Source: an uncultured Clostridia bacterium (GTDB taxonomy: Bacteria > Bacillota > Clostridia > Christensenellales > Pumilibacteraceae). From it: a DNA stretch of 64,000 nucleotides. Positions 38,518 through 47,463 of this stretch are shown in pieces. The translations under genes and the position numbers were made by a program. The DNA is taken from positions 19,716-83,715 of the forward strand of contig CAOJOK010000004.1 in assembly GCA_948440265.1 (NCBI GenBank). Direction: 5' to 3'. The notes under the pieces are model-generated. The model had not been told where the DNA came from. It saw only the letters and a list, made by a program, of their open reading frames with translations, and searched no databases. The first letter of the stretch is position 1. Each line of letters begins with the position of its first letter.

Positions 38518-38546
38518 AGTATAGATTATAGTTCAGTGTTTGTCAA
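38518..38546 (-). promoter_or_regulatory. Promoter of the Rrf2/two-component operon
   Basis: On the minus strand TTGACA (38546-38541) and TATACT (38523-38518) are 17 bases apart. Confidence 0.75.
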
Positions 38547-38612
38547 CGGGTCAAAACCGCCGAAAATCAAAATTCACTGCACTTTCACCGTTTCGACACA
38601 ACGAAAGCGGAT

Positions 38613-40442
38613 TTATTTGATGAGCGAGTTTATTCTCATAACAAACGCCGCTTCGTCGTCCACTTCGCCGAGCGAAGTCAAAGCCGCTTCGTCGTACAGA
38701 ATGAGCGCAACGGTCTGATAGTCGCCGCCGCTTTCGTATTCCTTTTCCAGCTTTTTATAGAGCGCGTGCTCGGGATTGAGTTCCAGCACTCTGTCGGCTT
38801 TTACGGGCTGTCCGCTTGCCGCAAAAACGCGTTCCATTTCCAGCGATATTTCGCCGTCGGCGGTTATGCAGGAAGCGTGCGATTTCATTCTCGACGACAG
38901 CCGCACTTTATTGACCTTGCCTTCCAGCAGTTTTTTCACGCTGTCCAGCAGTTCTTTCGACTTGTCCTTTTCTTGGCTCTTGTCTTCCTTTTCGGATTCG
39001 GACTTCAATGCGTTTATAAATGTTTTGCCGCCGTACTCATTCAGCGCCATAAGGCAGAATTCGTCCACGCGCTGTGTGCAATACAGAATTTCCCTGCCGT
39101 CGTCTTTGAGTTTTTCCAACTGCGGCAGGGCGTCGATTTTTTCTTCGCTCTCGCCGCACGCATAATATATCCCTTCCGAATCTTCTTTCATTCTCGACAC
39201 GTACTCCGAAAGCAGAGCGGGCTTTTTCTCGGTGGACGAATACATCAGTATCAAATCTTTAAGCTCGTCCTTTCTCTCGCCGAAGTTTTCGTATACGCCG
39301 TACTTTATGCCTTCGCCGAGTTCTTTGAAAAACTTTTCATAGCCTTCCCTGTCGTTTTTCAGCCACTTCTTGAAGTCGTCGAGAATTTTCTTTCTGACGG
39401 AATCGGCGATGAAACGCAGCTGTCTGTCCTGCTGCAGAACTTCTCTGGAAAGGTTGAGCGTCAAGTCGGGCGAGTCCACCACGCCCTTGACAAAGCCCAG
39501 CCAATCGGGCAGAAGCTCGGCGCACTTCTCGCGAATGAGCACTCCGCTCGAATACAGAGCAAGACCCTTTTCGTAATCTTTCGAATAATAGTTGTTCGGC
39601 AGTTTCTCGGGCACGAACAAGAGCGCGGTATAGTTCACGTTGCCTTCGATATTCACGTTTATGACGCGAACGGGAGCGCGGAAATCGTGAAAGCGCGAAC
39701 GGTAAAACGCGTCGTAGTCTTCTTTCTTGACGCTTCTTTTCGGTTTCTTCCAAATCGGGGTCATCGTGTTCAGCGTTTCCGTTTCGGTATACTCGGTATA
39801 GCCGTCGCCGCTCTCCTGTTTTTTCGACTTGGTCACGTCCATAAGTATGGGATAGCGGATATAGTCGGAATAGGTCTTGACGAGTTCGCGCAGTTTGTAC
39901 TCCGACAGATATTCCGAATAGCGGCAGTCGTCGTCGTTTTCTCTCATCCACAGCGTCACCGTCGTGCCTGCCTGCTCTCTTTGACAGGGCTTTATGTCAT
40001 AGCCTTCCGCGCCGCTGCTCGTCCAACGATATGCCGCTTCTTCCCGTACCGAACGCGAAACGACTTCCACCTTGCTTGCCACCATAAACGCCGAATAGAA
40101 TCCGACGCCGAACTGACCGATTAGAGAGTCGGCATTTTCCTGCGACTCGCGGAATTTGAGCGTGCCGCTGGCGGCGATTGTGCCGAGATTGTTTTCCAGC
40201 TCGTCCTTGCTCATACCCACGCCGTTGTCGGTTATCTTCAACGTCCTTGCGTTTTTGTCCGCTTCTATTACTATATTGAAGTCGGCGGAAAGCTCCGGCT
40301 CGGTCAGCGACATAAAGTGACGCTTGTCCAGAGCGTCCGACGCATTGGAAATAAGCTCGCGCAAAAATACGTCCTTATTCGTGTAGATGGAGTTTATCAT
40401 CATATCCATCAGCTTTTTCGATTCCGCTTTAAACTGTTTCAT
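38613..40442 (-). CDS. htpG: Molecular chaperone HtpG (Hsp90)
   Basis: A cytoplasmic ATP-driven chaperone. The 609-residue protein has the GHKL ATPase domain (ELISNASDALDK, DNGVGMSKDEL, GQFGVGFYSAFM), the middle domain (LPLNVSRE-like LTLNLSREVLQQ, then the KKILDDFKKW region) and a C-terminal dimer domain. A Lys/Glu/Asp-rich run (SEKEDKSQEKDKSKE) marks the linker. GGAGG precedes the ATG. It is the last gene of a long minus-strand cluster, 31 bases after the GH13 gene. Confidence 0.96.
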   Translation of the reverse strand: MKQFKAESKKLMDMMINSIYTNKDVFLRELISNASDALDKRHFMSLTEPELSADFNIVIEADKNARTLKITDNGVGMSKDELENNLGTIAASGTLKFRESQENADSLIGQFGVGFYSAFMVASKVEVVSRSVREEAAYRWTSSGAEGYDIKPCQREQAGTTVTLWMRENDDDCRYSEYLSEYKLRELVKTYSDYIRYPILMDVTKSKKQESGDGYTEYTETETLNTMTPIWKKPKRSVKKEDYDAFYRSRFHDFRAPVRVINVNIEGNVNYTALLFVPEKLPNNYYSKDYEKGLALYSSGVLIREKCAELLPDWLGFVKGVVDSPDLTLNLSREVLQQDRQLRFIADSVRKKILDDFKKWLKNDREGYEKFFKELGEGIKYGVYENFGERKDELKDLILMYSSTEKKPALLSEYVSRMKEDSEGIYYACGESEEKIDALPQLEKLKDDGREILYCTQRVDEFCLMALNEYGGKTFINALKSESEKEDKSQEKDKSKELLDSVKKLLEGKVNKVRLSSRMKSHASCITADGEISLEMERVFAASGQPVKADRVLELNPEHALYKKLEKEYESGGDYQTVALILYDEAALTSLGEVDDEAAFVMRINSLIK

Positions 40443-40473
40443 TTTATATATCCTCCGAAATTTTTTTACTGTT

Positions 40474-41772
40474 TTATCCGAAAATTCTGAACGAGTGCGG
40501 CGGCACTTCGGCTCTGCTGCTTTCCTCTCGCCCGTCGATTAAGTCCTTACAGCTGCCGCCTATATCCACCGAAACGGGGTTGTCCGAAATGTTCACGGCA
40601 AGCGTCGTTCTCTCGCCGTCGTGCGTTCTGCAAACGGCGAAATATTCGTTGCTTAACGATACCTTTTCATACGCGCCGATTTGCAGGCTTACTCTTGTAT
40701 TCTTCAACCGTATCAGCTTTTTAAGCGTTTCAGTCAATTCGATATTTTTGTTTCTGTCCACGTCGCTCATCTTCGGGCGGAGATGAACGTCCCCGTCCCC
40801 TTTGACTCCTTCCGCCGCATACTCGCTTCCGTAATAGATACAGGGTATGCCCGGCATTACAAACAGTATCGCATAAGCCGCCGCCGCATTGCGCTTGTCC
40901 GTCAGCACGCTGTACAGTCTCGGCACGTCGTGATTGTCCGCGAAGTTCAAAAGATGTCTGCCCTTATACAGCGCCCAAGGCGTGTTTGCAAACTGTCTGG
41001 ACAGAGAGTGTTCTATCTCGAAAAGATTTCTGCTGTTAATCGCGGAATACAGCCCCTTATAGCACTCGTAGTTCGTGACGGATTCCACGCCGCAGTTCAG
41101 CAGTCGGTTATAGTCGCCGTGTATGGCTTCCGCCGCCAGAAAGAAATCGCTCTTTTTGCTCTTGCACACGCCGCTCAAATCGCGGATAAAGTCCTCGGGC
41201 AGGCTGTAACACACGTCCAGGCGCAAGCCGTCTATATCGAGCTCGTCTATATAGAACCGCACCGCGTCGAACAGGAAATTGCGCACGTCGCCGTTTTGGA
41301 GATTGAGCTTCACGAGCTCGTAATGACCTTCCCAGCCCTCATAGTAAAAGCCGTCGTTGTACGCGCTGTTTCCGTTGAAGTCGATATGGAACCAATGCTT
41401 ATACGGCGAATCCCACTTCTTCTGCCTGACGTCGGCAAACTGCGGAAACTCTCTGCCGACGTGGTTGAACACGCCGTCCAGCACCACCCTTATGCCGCTG
41501 TCGTGGCATTTTTTCACGAGACGTTTCAAGTCGGCGTTATCTCCGAGGCGGCAGTCGGTGTTATAAAAGTCCACGGTGTCGTAACCGTGCGCGACCGACT
41601 GAAACAGCGGATTCAACAGCAGTGCGCCGATACCCGTTTCTTTGAGACGGGGTATTTCTTCTTCTACGGCTTTCAATCTGTGTCTGACCTTTCCGAAATC
41701 GTTTTGTCTTTCCGCTCCGCAAAACCCGAGCGGATATATCTGATAGAAAACTTTTTCCTGCCACCACTGCAT
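40474..41772 (-). CDS. Glycoside hydrolase family 13 alpha-amylase/maltodextrinase-like enzyme
   Basis: A 432-residue GH13 enzyme without a signal peptide, so intracellular. Motif I DGVFNHVG, motif II with the nucleophile Asp in DGLRLDVCY, the acid/base Glu in FLAAEAIHGDY and motif IV FADNHDVPR are all present. It opens directly with VFYQIYPLGFCG and lacks the N-terminal beta-domain of cyclomaltodextrinases. It probably degrades short maltodextrins or glycogen-derived sugars. AAGGAG precedes the ATG. The gene neighbours are not sugar-related. Confidence 0.93.
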   Translation of the reverse strand: MQWWQEKVFYQIYPLGFCGAERQNDFGKVRHRLKAVEEEIPRLKETGIGALLLNPLFQSVAHGYDTVDFYNTDCRLGDNADLKRLVKKCHDSGIRVVLDGVFNHVGREFPQFADVRQKKWDSPYKHWFHIDFNGNSAYNDGFYYEGWEGHYELVKLNLQNGDVRNFLFDAVRFYIDELDIDGLRLDVCYSLPEDFIRDLSGVCKSKKSDFFLAAEAIHGDYNRLLNCGVESVTNYECYKGLYSAINSRNLFEIEHSLSRQFANTPWALYKGRHLLNFADNHDVPRLYSVLTDKRNAAAAYAILFVMPGIPCIYYGSEYAAEGVKGDGDVHLRPKMSDVDRNKNIELTETLKKLIRLKNTRVSLQIGAYEKVSLSNEYFAVCRTHDGERTTLAVNISDNPVSVDIGGSCKDLIDGREESSRAEVPPHSFRIFG

Positions 41773-41784
41773 ATACGATTCTCC

Positions 41785-43095
41785 TTATTTCTTTGCGCCG
41801 CTTCTCTTTCCGCCCATAAAAATCGGCAGAACGAGCAGTACCACGCCTGCAATCACTATGAACGTGACGACTATTTCCAGCCAGGTGATGTCGATTGCTC
41901 CGAGCGACACCGTCTTTTGCGTTCTTACGACGTCGGCGCCGAAGAACAGCGCGTATTCTCCGCTTGCTTCGTCGAACTTTATGCTCATAGCTATGTCGCC
42001 GTTGACGTCGGTGCGCAAGATGTTTTCCTGTTTAAAGCCGAGCGCGTCCAGTCTTTCCAGCACTTCTTTATGCGGATGTCCGTATTTATTGTCCAATCCG
42101 CAGCTTATGATTATGCGAACGTCCTTTCGGCTTTCCTGCGTCGTCATAGTCTTTAAATATTTTTCCGACGACGAAGTGCGGCTGCCGTGATGTCCGAGTT
42201 TTATCGCCTGCACGGTGAACGTATCGTCGAATATCGCATAGCGGCCTTCCTTCTGTTCTGCCTTTGCGACAAAGTCGGCTTCCGCTTCCTTTTCCGCGTC
42301 GCCCGACAGCGCGACTCTGTTGTCGCCGTATTCGAGAATGATTACGGGAGAGTAATTGTTATAATCGGAATAACTGTCTTTCACGGGCGCATAGAAATTT
42401 ATTTCGTAATAGCCCTCGTCGCCGTCGTTTAATCCGTCGGGCTTTATGACGTTTATCTCGTCGTTAAGCGCATTCGTGACAACGCCTTTGGCTCCGCCTG
42501 CATAGCCTGCCGTTATCGCGTCGGCGTAAGTCGCGGTGTTCTTGCCGTTATAGTTTCCGTAAAGCTCCGCTTTGCCCGGGTCGGCAATCTTCGTCGCTTC
42601 CTGATTCGGGCGGTAAAACACTCCCGTTACGGGGAAGCGGCTTAAAACGTCTTTCATTTCGCCGCAGTGGTCGGAATCGGAATGGGTTATGACCGCTATG
42701 TCGAAGTGCGTTATCGTCTTGCCGCCGTCGTCCTTGATGTTTTCGTCTATGTAATGAATGAGTTTGTCCTTGCTGTCCTTTTCGCCGCTGTCAATCAGCA
42801 TATTTCTTCCGTCGGGCAGTTCCACTACGCAGGCGTCGCCCTGCCCCACGTCCACAAAGTGCAGGTTCAAATCTCCGCCGCTACCCGTCAGCACGGTTTC
42901 GGTTTTCATACCGCCGTATTCGCTTTCGTCGACGCGTTTTAAGCCCAGCGCGGCGCTTATCTCGTTCTGCCAGAAAAGACTTATCGCAAGCCCTGCGGCA
43001 ATGACCAAAAAGATTATCAGTCTTGTCACGAACGGTATTTTCGACACTGCCTTTGCCGCGGCTTTTTCCGCTTTTCTGTTATAATTTTTTGCCAT
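41785..43095 (-). CDS. Membrane-anchored metallo-beta-lactamase fold hydrolase (ComEC C-terminal type)
   Basis: A 436-residue protein with a membrane helix near the N-terminus (residues 22-44), a large outer or inner MBL domain, and a second helix near the C-terminus (ITWLEIVVTFIVIAGVVLLVLP). The MBL part starts LHFVDVGQGDACVVELP and has HSDSDHCGE (the metal-binding HxDxDH motif in variant form), GDAEKEAE and the distal histidines KLGHHGSRTS, as in the ComEC/Rec2 C-terminal domain. It lacks the competence membrane channel domain. A nuclease-type role is possible; unproven. Confidence 0.88.
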   Translation of the reverse strand: MAKNYNRKAEKAAAKAVSKIPFVTRLIIFLVIAAGLAISLFWQNEISAALGLKRVDESEYGGMKTETVLTGSGGDLNLHFVDVGQGDACVVELPDGRNMLIDSGEKDSKDKLIHYIDENIKDDGGKTITHFDIAVITHSDSDHCGEMKDVLSRFPVTGVFYRPNQEATKIADPGKAELYGNYNGKNTATYADAITAGYAGGAKGVVTNALNDEINVIKPDGLNDGDEGYYEINFYAPVKDSYSDYNNYSPVIILEYGDNRVALSGDAEKEAEADFVAKAEQKEGRYAIFDDTFTVQAIKLGHHGSRTSSSEKYLKTMTTQESRKDVRIIISCGLDNKYGHPHKEVLERLDALGFKQENILRTDVNGDIAMSIKFDEASGEYALFFGADVVRTQKTVSLGAIDITWLEIVVTFIVIAGVVLLVLPIFMGGKRSGAKK

Positions 43096-43132
43096 AGCGT
43101 TTTCTCCTGCACATTATTCTATTCGCTTTTCG

Positions 43133-43918
43133 TCAAAGCTGTTTTATCCTGTCTATGAATTTCAGCGTCTGTTCGTACCCGAGTTCTATCATTTCCTGCC
43201 AGCCGTCCTTGGACGACGACGAAAACTTCTTCAAATCGGGCGCGATGACAAGGTCGGAATTTTTAAGTCCAGCCACCGAGGAATTGGCGGTCATAATGGA
43301 CAGCGTGCCTTTAAGCACCGACAGCCAGCCCAAGTCTTTCGTACCGCCGCCGCGCGTGGGATTTACGTCCACCGTCACGACTTTGTCCGCGCCGAGCATT
43401 TTGCACACGTCGGCAGGAATATTGTTCAGCAGTCCGCCGTCCACAAGATGTCGTCTTCCGTATATGACAGGCTTGAACAAAAGCGGTACGGCAGAGGACG
43501 CCGATACGGCAATGGACACGTCGCCGCTGTCGATTATTATTTGTTTGGCGTCCACAAGGTCGACGGCGACGCAGGCGAACTTTCTCGGAAAATCTTCTAT
43601 GTTCTTTCTGCCGATTGCGTCGGTCACGATTTTGCCTATTTTGGCGGCGTCGTTGGGAGTGACGACTATGCCGTTGTGGACGTTCTTCATTTCCAGCTTT
43701 TCGCCGCACTCGCGCATTTGCGAGCTTGTCAGTCCTGCGGCATACATTGCACCGACGATACTGCCTGCCGACACGCCGACGACGGTATCGAAAGAAATGC
43801 CGTTTTCTTCGAAAGCCTTTATCGCTCCGACGTGCGCGAATCCGCGCGCGCCGCCGCCCGACAGGCAGAGCCCGACCTTGCTTTGAATTTTCTTTTTGTT
43901 ACTTCTGAATAAACCCAC
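43133..43918 (-). CDS. Patatin-like phospholipase (RssA/YchK type)
   Basis: A 261-residue patatin-fold esterase. It has the oxyanion loop SGGGARGFAHVG, the nucleophile Ser in GVSAGSIVG, and the catalytic Asp in LVDGGLLNNIP. There is no signal peptide, so it probably acts on membrane lipids from the inside. The start is GTG 43918, with its AAGGAG inside the end of truA. Confidence 0.94.
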   Translation of the reverse strand: MGLFRSNKKKIQSKVGLCLSGGGARGFAHVGAIKAFEENGISFDTVVGVSAGSIVGAMYAAGLTSSQMRECGEKLEMKNVHNGIVVTPNDAAKIGKIVTDAIGRKNIEDFPRKFACVAVDLVDAKQIIIDSGDVSIAVSASSAVPLLFKPVIYGRRHLVDGGLLNNIPADVCKMLGADKVVTVDVNPTRGGGTKDLGWLSVLKGTLSIMTANSSVAGLKNSDLVIAPDLKKFSSSSKDGWQEMIELGYEQTLKFIDRIKQL

Positions 43919-43921
43919 CGT

Positions 43922-44662
43922 TTACTCCTTGCCGTATTTTTGGCTTTCAAGATACAGTCCGCAGGCAGGCGCCGTTCCGCGCACAAGCGTTCTGTCCTTT
44001 GCCGCAATCAAAAAGTCCACGTCGCTCTCCGACAGTCTGCCGCGCCCTGCCGCTTCTATGACGGAAGTCATTATACGCACCATATTATACAAAAAACCGT
44101 TTGCCGACGTTTGAAATATAATGAAACCGTCCCTTTCGCACACGTCGGCTTTCAGCACTTTCCGCACGCTGCTTACGGTATCCGAACCGCCTGCCATAAA
44201 GGACTTGAAGTCCTTTTCGCCTATGAAGCGCAAAGCCGCTCTTTTCATTTTCTCCACGTCTATGTCGGGGTCCACCGCCCACGCTCTGTCCGTCAGCACC
44301 GCTCTTTCGGGCGCGCGGTACATAACGTAAATATAGCTCTTTTCCACGCAGTCGAATCTGGCGTGAAAATCTGCGCTCGTTTGCCTTGCGCCGAGTATCC
44401 TTATATCCCGTGCAAGAAAGTGGTTCAGTCCGCCGACCAATCTTTTCGGTTCCCACTCCTTTGACAAATCGAAATGCGCGGTCTGGCACAGCGCGTGCAC
44501 TCCCGCGTCCGTCCTGCCGCTTCCGACAACCGACGGTTTTTCTCCCGTCAGCTTAAACAGGGCGTTTTCAATCTCGCCCTGCACGGTCCTTAAATCGGGC
44601 TGTACCTGCCAGCCGCAATATGCCGTGCCTATATAATCGACGTTTATTGCAAAGCGATACAT
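43922..44662 (-). CDS. truA: tRNA pseudouridine synthase A
   Basis: Makes pseudouridine at tRNA positions 38-40. The 246-residue protein has the catalytic Asp in SGRTDAGVHALCQ, the opening INVDYIGTAYCGWQ and the late RTLVRGTAPACGLYL. It lies right after ecfT (3 bases), the common Firmicutes order ecfA1-ecfA2-ecfT-truA. Confidence 0.96.
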   Translation of the reverse strand: MYRFAINVDYIGTAYCGWQVQPDLRTVQGEIENALFKLTGEKPSVVGSGRTDAGVHALCQTAHFDLSKEWEPKRLVGGLNHFLARDIRILGARQTSADFHARFDCVEKSYIYVMYRAPERAVLTDRAWAVDPDIDVEKMKRAALRFIGEKDFKSFMAGGSDTVSSVRKVLKADVCERDGFIIFQTSANGFLYNMVRIMTSVIEAAGRGRLSESDVDFLIAAKDRTLVRGTAPACGLYLESQKYGKE

Positions 44663-44665
44663 ACT

Positions 44666-45502
44666 TCACACCAATACGGCGATAAACGCCCAATTAAACC
44701 AATTGTATTTCAAAAACAGCATAGCCGTCAAAAGGACCGCCATAAAAAACAGCATTACGAAATCGGAGAAGCGGAATTTCAGCACTCTCATTCTCGTCCT
44801 GCCCTTTGCTCCGCGATAGCACCTGCTGTCCATTGCGTCCGCCAAGTCGTCGGCACGGCGGAAAGAAGATACGAACAGCGGAATGAGCACGGGCAGCATT
44901 GCCTTTGCGCGCTTGAAAATGTTTCCGCTGTCGAAGTCGGCACAGCGCGCTTTCTGCGCGTTTATAATCTTATCAGTTTCTTCCATAAGCGTGGGTATAA
45001 GCCGCAGGGCTATACTCATTATTATAGCCAGAGAGTGCACGGGGACTTTTATCAGCGCGAGCGGTTTCAGCAGGCTCTCCACGCCGTCCGTCAATTCCAT
45101 AGGCGTCGTCGTAAGCGTCAGCAGCGCAGGACCGAGCACCAAAAGCAGCAGTCTTATACAGAGTTTGGCAGAGACAAACAGTCGGTCCCAATACAGATGA
45201 ATTATGCCCCACTCCCATATGAGTTTGTCGGGTTCGCCCTTGACGAAAAGGAAGGTGAACAAAAACGTGAATATCAACAGAAACAGCACCGCTTTGACCG
45301 ATTTGAGCACCTTGCCGAGCGGCACTTTGGATATCAGTATGATTATGAGCAGAAACAGAGCGGCTATACCGAACCCCGTGAACGTATTTATGAAAAACAG
45401 CGTCACGATATAGATAATGACCGACAGCAGTTTGGTTCTGGGGTCGAGTCTGTGTATGGGGCTGGGAACGGGATAGTACTGACCGAAGCTTACGTCGCGC
45501 AT
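44666..45502 (-). CDS. ecfT: Energy-coupling factor transporter transmembrane protein EcfT
   Basis: The scaffold membrane protein of the ECF vitamin importer. The 278-residue protein opens with GQYYPVPSPIHRLDPRTKLL, has about five to six hydrophobic helices and the coupling region SSFRRADDLADAMDSRCY with the conserved Arg-rich motif. Its start overlaps the end of ecfA2. No substrate-binding S component is next to it, so it probably serves S proteins encoded elsewhere (group II ECF). Confidence 0.95.
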   Translation of the reverse strand: MRDVSFGQYYPVPSPIHRLDPRTKLLSVIIYIVTLFFINTFTGFGIAALFLLIIILISKVPLGKVLKSVKAVLFLLIFTFLFTFLFVKGEPDKLIWEWGIIHLYWDRLFVSAKLCIRLLLLVLGPALLTLTTTPMELTDGVESLLKPLALIKVPVHSLAIIMSIALRLIPTLMEETDKIINAQKARCADFDSGNIFKRAKAMLPVLIPLFVSSFRRADDLADAMDSRCYRGAKGRTRMRVLKFRFSDFVMLFFMAVLLTAMLFLKYNWFNWAFIAVLV

Positions 45503-46362
45503 TTTTCCGCCCCCTTTCCGCCGACGGCGTTCTCTATCGCTTTCACAAGCTCGTCCGCCCTGACTATGCCGCGGTCTATGTCGAAACCGCAGTCGGCAAG
45601 TCTGTTTGCAATCGAAGTCACTTTCGGGACGGACAAGCCGAGACTTTTCAAAAGCTCGCCCTTGCCGAACAGCTCGTTCGGCGTGAATACTCCGTACAGC
45701 TTTCCGTCGCTCATAACCGCGATTTTATTGCAGTATTCGGCGACTTCGTCCATATTGTGGCTTATCATAACCGTCGTGGGACAGCTCTTTCTTATATCCC
45801 GAACGAGATTCATAATCTCGCGTTTGCCCTTGGGGTCGAGCCCTGCGGTCGGCTCGTCCAGCACGAGCACTTTCGGGCGCATTGCCAGCACGCCTGCAAG
45901 CGCGACGCGCCTTTTCTGTCCGCCCGACAGCTCGAACGGAGAGCGGTCCTTGACCTGCTCGTAATCCAAGCCCACAAGTTCTATCGCTTCTTTGACGCGC
46001 TCCTTGCACTCGGCGTCCGCTATGCCGATATTTTTACAGCCGAACTCCACGTCCTTTTCCACGGTGTCGGCAAACAGCTGATACTCGGGGTACTGAAAGA
46101 CCATTCCGACCTTGCTTCTCAAAGCCTTGAAGTCGATTTTCTTCGGAGTTATGTCCACTCCGTCCACCGTTATTTTGCCGCTCATCACGCGCGTGAGCGC
46201 GTTTAAATGCGACACGAGAGTGGACTTTCCCGAACCCGTGTGTCCGATGATACCGAAAAAGTCTCCGTCTTCTATAGTGAACGTCACGTCGTTTAAAGCC
46301 ACTTTTTCGAACGGAGTTTTGGGACTGTATACATATCTCAATTTTTCGATTTCAATCGACAT
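45490..46362 (-). CDS. ecfA2: ECF transporter ATPase EcfA2
   Basis: The second ATPase of the ECF module. The 290-residue protein has Walker A GHTGSGKSTL, the signature LSGGQKRRVALAG and Walker B VLVLDEPTAGLD. FEKVALNDVTF after the first strand is typical of EcfA2. It overlaps ecfA1 upstream by 25 bases and ecfT downstream by 13 bases. Confidence 0.95.
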   Translation of the reverse strand: MSIEIEKLRYVYSPKTPFEKVALNDVTFTIEDGDFFGIIGHTGSGKSTLVSHLNALTRVMSGKITVDGVDITPKKIDFKALRSKVGMVFQYPEYQLFADTVEKDVEFGCKNIGIADAECKERVKEAIELVGLDYEQVKDRSPFELSGGQKRRVALAGVLAMRPKVLVLDEPTAGLDPKGKREIMNLVRDIRKSCPTTVMISHNMDEVAEYCNKIAVMSDGKLYGVFTPNELFGKGELLKSLGLSVPKVTSIANRLADCGFDIDRGIVRADELVKAIENAVGGKGAEKCAT

Positions 46363-47180
46363 AATGCGTCCGCAAGCTCCTTTTCGTCCGTTATCGCGGC
46401 GGGCAAATCGAACCCGTCCTCTCTCAATTTTTCGGCTATGAACCCGGCAATCGGCAAATCGAGCCCCGCCCTTTTTATTTCGTCGGCGCGCTCGAAAAGC
46501 TCCTTGCCGCCCGACATAAGCACTTCGCCGCCCGACATAACAATCATTCTGTCGGCTTTCAGCGCTTCTTCCATAAAGTGCGTTATCATAACGACGGTCA
46601 TCTTTTCTTCGCGGTTCAGTCTTTCCACGACAGCCATAACCTCGTCTCTGCCGACGGGGTCGAGCATTGCCGTGGATTCGTCGAGCACGAGCACTTTCGG
46701 TTTAATCGCCAATATGCCGGCTATGGCTATTCTCTGTTTCTGACCGCCGCTCAACCGAAACGGAGTGCCCTTTTTATACTCGCTCATTCCGACGGCTTCG
46801 AGAGCAAAGTCGACGCGCTCGCGTATTTCCTGCGGCTTCAAGCCGATATTCTCGGGTCCGAAAGCTATGTCGTCTTCTATTATCGTTGCGACCATTTGGT
46901 TGTCGGGATTTTGGAACACCACGCCGACGGTGTTTCTAATGTCGAACACTTTCTTTTTGTCCGCCGTATCCATTCCGTCCACTAGCACTCTGCCTTCCGA
47001 CGGCAGCAAGAGCGCGTTCATAAGTTTTGCGGCGGTGGACTTGCCCGAGCCGTTATGCCCGACAAGCGCGACAAACTCGCCCTCTTCGATGGAAAAGGAC
47101 ACGTTGTTAAGCGCACGCGTTTCCGACGACGAATCCGCATTATAGGCAAAGCTTACGTTTTGAAATTCTATTCTGCTCAC
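46338..47180 (-). CDS. ecfA1: ECF transporter ATPase EcfA1
   Basis: The first ATPase of the ECF module. The 280-residue protein has Walker A GHNGSGKST, the Q-loop VVFQNPDNQMVATIIEDD typical of EcfA1, the signature LSGGQKQRIAIAG and Walker B VLVLDESTAMLDP, where Ser replaces the Pro of DEPT as often seen in EcfA1. The start is GTG 47180 after AAGGAAG. Confidence 0.95.
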   Translation of the reverse strand: MSRIEFQNVSFAYNADSSSETRALNNVSFSIEEGEFVALVGHNGSGKSTAAKLMNALLLPSEGRVLVDGMDTADKKKVFDIRNTVGVVFQNPDNQMVATIIEDDIAFGPENIGLKPQEIRERVDFALEAVGMSEYKKGTPFRLSGGQKQRIAIAGILAIKPKVLVLDESTAMLDPVGRDEVMAVVERLNREEKMTVVMITHFMEEALKADRMIVMSGGEVLMSGGKELFERADEIKRAGLDLPIAGFIAEKLREDGFDLPAAITDEKELADALCRLKSKN

Positions 47181-47279
47181 TGCCGCTTCCTTTTAAAAAG
47201 AGACTTTACGTCTTTTTCAAGACAAGCCTCCTATTTTCCCGTTTCGTCCGCAGACAATCTCACTGCCGCCGACCTACAT

Positions 47280-47307
47280 ATTATACCACAAGTTTGCAAA
47301 GATACAA
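47280..47307 (-). promoter_or_regulatory. Promoter of the ecf-truA cluster
   Basis: On the minus strand TTGTAT (47307-47302) and TATAAT (47285-47280) are 16 bases apart, with a TG extension before the -10. Confidence 0.6.
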
Positions 47308-47395
47308 ACCTTTTTACCGCGGTTTTCCGTTAATTCTGTCTAAAACCGCGAAAAAAAGTTGTGCTCGGCTCTGCCGAATTTGTCATTAAAATGGG

Positions 47396-47424
47396 TTGCC
47401 AACCGCGCAAAAAAGTGCTATAAT
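47396..47424 (+). promoter_or_regulatory. Promoter of the ParA-AraC pair
   Basis: TTGCCA (47396-47401) and TATAAT (47419-47424) are 17 bases apart, with an extended -10 (TGCTATAAT). Confidence 0.75.
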
Positions 47425-47463
47425 TTAGTAAACGTAAGATACAAGCGTTAAGGAGGACCCTGT

